DNA from: Owenia fusiformis
Taxonomy: Eukaryota; Annelida; Polychaeta; Sabellida; Oweniidae
Direction of reading: 5' to 3'
NCBI GenBank assembly: GCA_903813345.2
Contig: CAIIXF020000007.1
Coordinates: 31,359,564 to 31,423,563, forward strand
Length of the DNA: 64,000 nt
The notes beneath the pieces were generated by a model. It had not been told where the DNA came from. It saw only the letters and a list, made by a program, of their open reading frames with translations, and did not search any database. Below, in pieces: positions 58,700 through 64,000 of the stretch (positions within the stretch are counted from its first letter, which is position 1; each line of letters begins with the position of its first letter). The position numbers and the translations under genes are program-made.

Positions 58700-61600
58700 G
58701 GCCCAAGTGGGAGATTAGAATGAAGCTCACCACAATGTGTCCACAATGCATCTCTATGACAAAGACAAAAACAATTGAATTGAAAGACTTTTGCATGTTT
58801 ATTTCTTTCCAGTTTGCCTTCTCCCTCTGTGCTTCCTTGCTTTGTATTAATATGGACAGGCATAACTGCAGGAATTAATCTCATTAAAAAAAGGAAAAAC
58901 AGGCTCATAAATCTTTGGAGGTTTCTAATGACTTTCAACCTGTAATTGCTGAGGATCATGATGGGATTTCTGAGTTTAGAGATGCCATTGTTACCTTGGA
59001 TGACCCAATTAATAAACTGGAATCATTATCCCAAATAAAATATTTTTCCATCTTGGTTGGACCGAGTATGACTACAGATTATGATCTTGTCATGTTTCTG
59101 CCTTGTTGTTTCAGGCTCAACTTGCATAATTGTGTATGTTGTTACACTTTTGTGTACACATTATCTATTTTATGGGATTCATACTGGTAATTTACAGCAT
59201 TGGTTTCAGCTCCTACTTTTTGCCTTGCTTTGGAGGAATTTGCTTTTTATCACATTTTGACGATGGAAGAATAACTATGTAGGCCCATCGGATGGTGCCA
59301 TTTTATCCCCAGCATTTTATATATACATTCTTGTTAACCTTTTATAGCTTGTGTATTTTATAACTATCTATTTGACATGACATGTTTTTATGACCATGTA
59401 TGGAATATGCATCTCCGGATGTCAATCGTGACAGTAACATAATACGCTGTCTGTAAGTAAAATGTCATGTTTGTTGTGGTTTTAAACTAGAGAAAACAGG
59501 TAAACAATAGAGGAATCAGCGAGGAATTAATCAAATTGGTGTACAGTAAACACTCTGAATTGTAGAGAAATGAAAGAAAATCAGTTCTTATTCAAATTAG
59601 GCTGAAAATATCAGAAGGCCATTTAATAGACGTACGGTATTTGGTTGATGTAAATGTAGAAATCTTGTTCATTCTTTCTGATGTATCCGATCTGATTCAT
59701 CTTACTTCCTGGTAGTTTCAGGTTGTCAGTAGACATTGATCCTCACTGTTATCCTTCCGTGAGAGATCACAGGCTTTTTAGAAGGCCATCAAATTGTTTA
59801 ACGATTTGGTTCAGTACACTTATGTAAGAATGTTGCGGGCCAAATTAACAGCCACGGAGATAAAGGGACTTGAGTGACATATGATGACAATTGGACTGGA
59901 GATGGTTTCCACCAATCAGATCACTTTGAAATGCCCTAATTATCATAATTCAGATCTTTCATCTCAGCCTAATTGGGACATACCGTAAGTCCGTGTTCAG
60001 TTTGCCCAAAAATCCCAAAAATGTACTTAAGTATGATGGAACTTAAAGACAATGTCAAAAGAAGAAGGACACATGTAGATCTTTATAGTGGCCAGTCAAT
60101 GTTGAGGCTTGTTTACTATCTAACTTTAATTGTTGAGTTCTCCAAGGTAATCAACCATAACTATGATTGATGTTTTCTATAGCTCATGTCGAAATTCATT
60201 AATTTCCCCCTCAGCTCACACTGTCATTCATCAAAAATTACAAGTTATTTTCATTAGCTGTTGATCCCAAATTGTCATTGAATAGTCAAGAAGGGACTAC
60301 TTGTGTTTTATATTCTTCATTGATATTTCTGACTCGCATGTCACTCCTTTTCAGACTTTTCCCTACTTTAAAATAAACAACATTACTTTGAGGTGTATAA
60401 TGCTAGTTGGAAATATAGTTTTTATCTATTTATACAATAGGAAGGTAATAAGCTACATGTCTTTTAGAGAACTTGAATGTGTAGAGTTATGTTCCTCTAG
60501 GTATCATTTCTCCCCTCCTTTATATTTCCTTTTTATTTCAATTGAGATACAAGGAAAAGAGTTTGAATTACTTCCATGAAAAAAACCAAATTGAGAGGGG
60601 AATAGAAATCCTAAATGGAAAATGATTCATTGGTGAATAAAGGACTGCATCATAAAGCAAGTGGGCACAGGAGCCACTTGTGATTTTAAAAACAGTCTTG
60701 CCTCCATCTGAAAATCCATTTGCACCCACTTGGAAATGAGAAAAAAATGAAATATTGGCATATTTTGACTGATTTTAGTCTGAATAGTGAAGATGAGAAT
60801 TTGTATTAAGCAATTTTTTCTTAAATTTCTCTTCAGAGTAGACTTTCATAATACATATTCCAATATCCTGTTGTGTTGTATTGACACTGACAACATTGGA
60901 TTTTATTAGTTTTTACTAAATATCTGCTTACAGAAACAATACTTGGACTTTATTATCATGAATCAATCGTACATATCAAGAAAACCAGAAACCAAATTTT
61001 TTATTATTTCTGTCAATCCTGGATCATTGATCACTTGCATGTTTTTGTAACTAATGTTAGGCGTGTTTGGTTTTAAACCATTAATTGATCAATAATTTCA
61101 TTAAAGCTACAATTAGGCACGCACTGATGTTTGATTTACCTTACAATCTAGTGCATTTATTGTATTTGTATCATTATTAAAGGAAATTTGATAGCAATCA
61201 AACTAAGGATCATTCAAATTGATGATTTATGCCATTTCCTATAAGTTGCTAATATACATTGTCCTATTCATGCATGGACAAAAATGGACATTTTATTAAT
61301 TATTTATTTCTTTATTTGCATGTCTTACTATTTATAACACTGGCATAACATTGACACAAATACAATACTATACTAGGTGCATCCAGTACTAAAGTCATAT
61401 TGATTGCAAAGAAAACAAAAAACACAAAAGGCAACTCTGGAAAAACATAGCAAAACTTTTAAGCCATTAAAATCAGCAACATTTAAAGGTGAATATTTCA
61501 TGCTAAAGCCAGCCCAGTAAAAATGGCATGCTATGTTGTGAGACTTTCTGACTGCTTACCATAGACTACCATGTCTCTTTTGCATTTGAACCATTTTATT

Positions 61601-63265
61601 TTAGTTGCCGATTATACATATATTGTAGTATGATATAAGCCATAAATCCTGAACTATTAAATCCTGAACTATTAAATATATTCATGGGTTTGATCATAAA
61701 TTCCAGGATGTCGTTAATTGGTTGATATTTTATTAGCTTTAATTTAGTTTATAGGTAAAAATGGTAATGGCTTCTCTCATGTTGGACATTTATGTGTTTT
61801 CTGTAGTTATTTATGCTGATGTTGTCATCAGTTTCATTTGTAAATGAGTTAATATGTTAGTGCATCCATAATATTGTGATTTATTCAGTCTGTCCTAGTG
61901 TTCGATGAATAAGCGCAATACAAACCTAAAAAGCCTTTTTCGCACAATTATGAGATTATGATTATAGAAATGTGGAAGAATGAGCTGAATAATGTTAAAC
62001 GGCGATAGAGTTTTTCTTTAAAAGCACAACCATCTTCAACGCTCTTACCAGGAAATATTTAGTAGGTGTGTTATTTAGGGTGTGGTAGAACATCTTTTAA
62101 GCATAACCTTTCAGTCGTGATCAATCATATTTATGTTATATTTTGTCAGTTTCACATGCTATTATAGATTATTGTGTATTCAGTCAAGTTTAGACTCTGA
62201 TTAGTTTAAATCATGATTCGCCAATAGGTTGTGGTGGGAGCTTAAAGTCTCCGATAAATCGGGCTACGTATACCGCCGTGTTTACATTAGGGGATTAGAA
62301 GAGTTTATTTTTTATTTAGGTATGCAAGCTACGTATATCAATATTAGGCCTTCATTCATGTACTCGTGTGCATGTAATCAGCATGCCCTTCAATATTATG
62401 TAAACCAGGCTATTCAAGTACTGTATAATGTACACTATTTATGTGTGTACTATATACAATACAATTCCCTGGGAAACAAAACACAAATACTTTTTATATG
62501 TTCAAAATGAGCCATTTGATTGATGCAAACACTAAATAGCTTCATAAATAACATCTACAAAGTATATCTAATAGTAATTTTCAATTTCAATGGTGAAACT
62601 TCCCTGGTTACGATTATATGGGAAATCATCACGAGACGAAGATCGTTCGCCTTCCTGGCTTACCTCTGAATCGTGTACCTGGTAATCTCTTTATATAGTT
62701 TAGCGAGAGCGGTGCGCCTGCCCAGTTTTAAACTTTGGCGCACACTTTAATAGAGTGTGGTGCTGCGCCATAGTCTAAAAGCCTTGAGAAATTGCGTCCA
62801 GACCTTGATTTTGCAATTATTCAGAGAATTCACCTGTTCAATGATTTCAAAATACTTCCTCTTATACTCTTGGTATTGTTGTGATGTTCCTGTTTTTACA
62901 ATTTCATCTTTTTCATAAGTTCACTCACTCATTGATTAACTGCCGTTGACACATTTTCAAAATGGCATTGATTTTCATGGAGCGTTAGGACTCTAACAGG
63001 AAGGATTTCTATTCAGACAGTCTGTCCTCAGTTGACCCATGTCGGAAATGCTTTCAAGGATTCTACTTAAACTTGTCCAGAAATTCAATTTTGTGTCCTT
63101 GTTACTTTGAAGGTGTAAGAGAGAATTTGTTTTTAATTGGTTGTCAAATCAAAATAAGGATGATACCATTTCATTGATGGAATTTAATAATGTATTACAA
63201 TTTTACAAAATATTAATGAGCAAGATATTTCTGTCTGTAAGAATTGATCATGCAGATTAGAAATT
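58700..63265. other. Long stretch with no recognised gene
   Basis: 58909-59060 has a coding-like frame (EVSNDFQPVIAEDHDGISEF...) preceded by an AG in AAAAACAG but without a clear pyrimidine tract, and I cannot name it. 62690-62780 is CpG-bearing and includes a hairpin, TGGCGCA...TGCGCCA with CACACT/GAGTGTG inside. A short direct repeat, AATCCTGAACTATTAA, occurs twice at about 61647-61678. Otherwise AT-rich without structure. Confidence 0.4.
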
Positions 63266-64000
63266 ATTGTCCTGTTGTTTCATGTTCAATTGTTATCATG
63301 TCCTGTTGTTTCATGTCCAGTTGTTTCATGTCCTGTTGTGTCATGTCCTGTTGTTTCATGTCCAATTGTTATCATGAAACAACAGGACATGATAACAATT
63401 GAACATGAAACAACAGGACAATAATTTCTGGACATGAAACAACGGGACATGAAACGATGAGACATGAAACAATGGGACATGAAACTAATGGACATGAAAC
63501 AACAGGACATGAAACAACGGGACATGAAACTAATGGACATGAAACAACTGGACATGAAACAACAGGACATGATAACAATTGGACATGAAACAACAGGACA
63601 TGATAACAATTGGACATGAAACAACAGGACATGAAACAACAGGACATGAAACAACTGGACATGAAACAACAGGACATGATAACAATTGAACATGAAACAA
63701 CAGGACAATAATTTCTGGACATGAAACAACGGGACATGAAACGATGGGACATGAAACAATGGGACATGAAACTAATGGACATGAAACAACGGGACATGAA
63801 ACGATGGGACAATGTCCTGTTGTTTCATGTCCCGTTGTTTCATGTCCCATCGTTTCATGTCCCGTTGTTTCATGTCCATTAGTTTCATGTCCCATTGTTT
63901 CATGTCCCATCGTTTCATGTCCCGTTGTTTCATGTCCATTAGTTTCATGTCCCGTTGTTTCATGTCCCATCGTTTCATGTCCTCTTGCTTCCTGTCCTGT
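63266..64000. repeat. 15-bp minisatellite in alternating orientation, running off the window
   Basis: The unit GGACATGAAACAACA and its variants (ACAACGG, ACGATGG, ACAATGG, ACTAATG, ACAACTG, ATAACAATT) run on the minus strand at 63266-63374, on the plus strand at about 63375-63811, and on the minus strand again from 63812 to the end. Higher-order blocks recur (CAACGG-CGATGG-CAATGG-CTAATGG near 63436 and 63724, mirrored after 63812). Because 15 is divisible by three, frames stay open and read Gly-His-Glu-Thr-Thr repeats or the reverse. These are not genes. The inverted blocks could fold into very long hairpins. Confidence 0.95.

Noticed and set aside
62720-62775. Hairpin TGGCGCA...TGCGCCA considered as a histone-type 3' stem-loop or small RNA
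   Set aside because: It does not match the histone stem-loop consensus and no promoter or processing signal is visible.
63286-63978. Several 68-157 codon minus-strand ORFs rich in Gly-His-Glu-Thr or Ser-Cys-Pro-Val
   Set aside because: Translation of a 15-bp minisatellite in both orientations.

Overview
This is an AT-rich metazoan nuclear sequence, probably from a marine invertebrate (deuterostome or lophotrochozoan). The evidence is spliced genes with GT-AG introns, CEP78 and DNAJA1 orthologues, a DIRS/Ngaro-type tyrosine-recombinase retrotransposon, and many kinds of MITEs and minisatellites. I cannot name the species. All family calls come from recognising the translated sequence by eye; no database was searched.

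Genes. A complete five-coding-exon DNAJA1-like HSP40 gene lies on the minus strand (10632-13444). Head-to-head with it, on the plus strand, are the first five exons of CEP78 (19398-23616), encoding the N-terminal leucine-rich-repeat part. The later CEP78 exons were not found in the window. The space between the two start codons holds a small CpG-containing block (about 15.83-15.91 kb) with HSE-like, CRE and YY1-like motifs, which could be a shared promoter. Just past CEP78 exon 5, on the minus strand, is an intronless ORF (24905-26569) for an unrecognised single-pass membrane protein. It has a short N-glycosylatable ectodomain, a long Ser-rich tail and a C-terminal PDZ-ligand-like end. A candidate upstream exon encoding a hydrophobic segment lies at 27875-28045.

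Mobile elements. The largest is an apparently intact Ngaro/PAT-like retrotransposon (45386-51163). It has gag-like, RT-RNase H and tyrosine-recombinase ORFs and split direct repeats in the order A1-ORFs-B1-A2-B2. Around it are many non-autonomous DNA transposons with readable ends. Five have long or short TIRs beginning CAC or CAG with 5-bp target duplications, and one has a 6-bp duplication. There is a TTAA-flanked MITE, TA-flanked MITEs, and a small MULE-like family with 9-bp duplications that includes a 71-bp copy. Two insertions are nested inside other elements.

Tandem DNA. The right third holds a ~39-bp minisatellite (55829-56507), a very uniform 98-bp satellite of 11 copies (57165-58248), a short 4-bp microsatellite, and a 15-bp minisatellite that reverses orientation at least twice and runs off the window (63266-64000). 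The two minisatellites create long open frames that are not genes. The rest (about 2.5-6.7, 26.6-30.5, 32.6-36, 42.9-45.4 and 58.9-63.2 kb) looks like intergenic or intronic DNA in which I recognise no gene.
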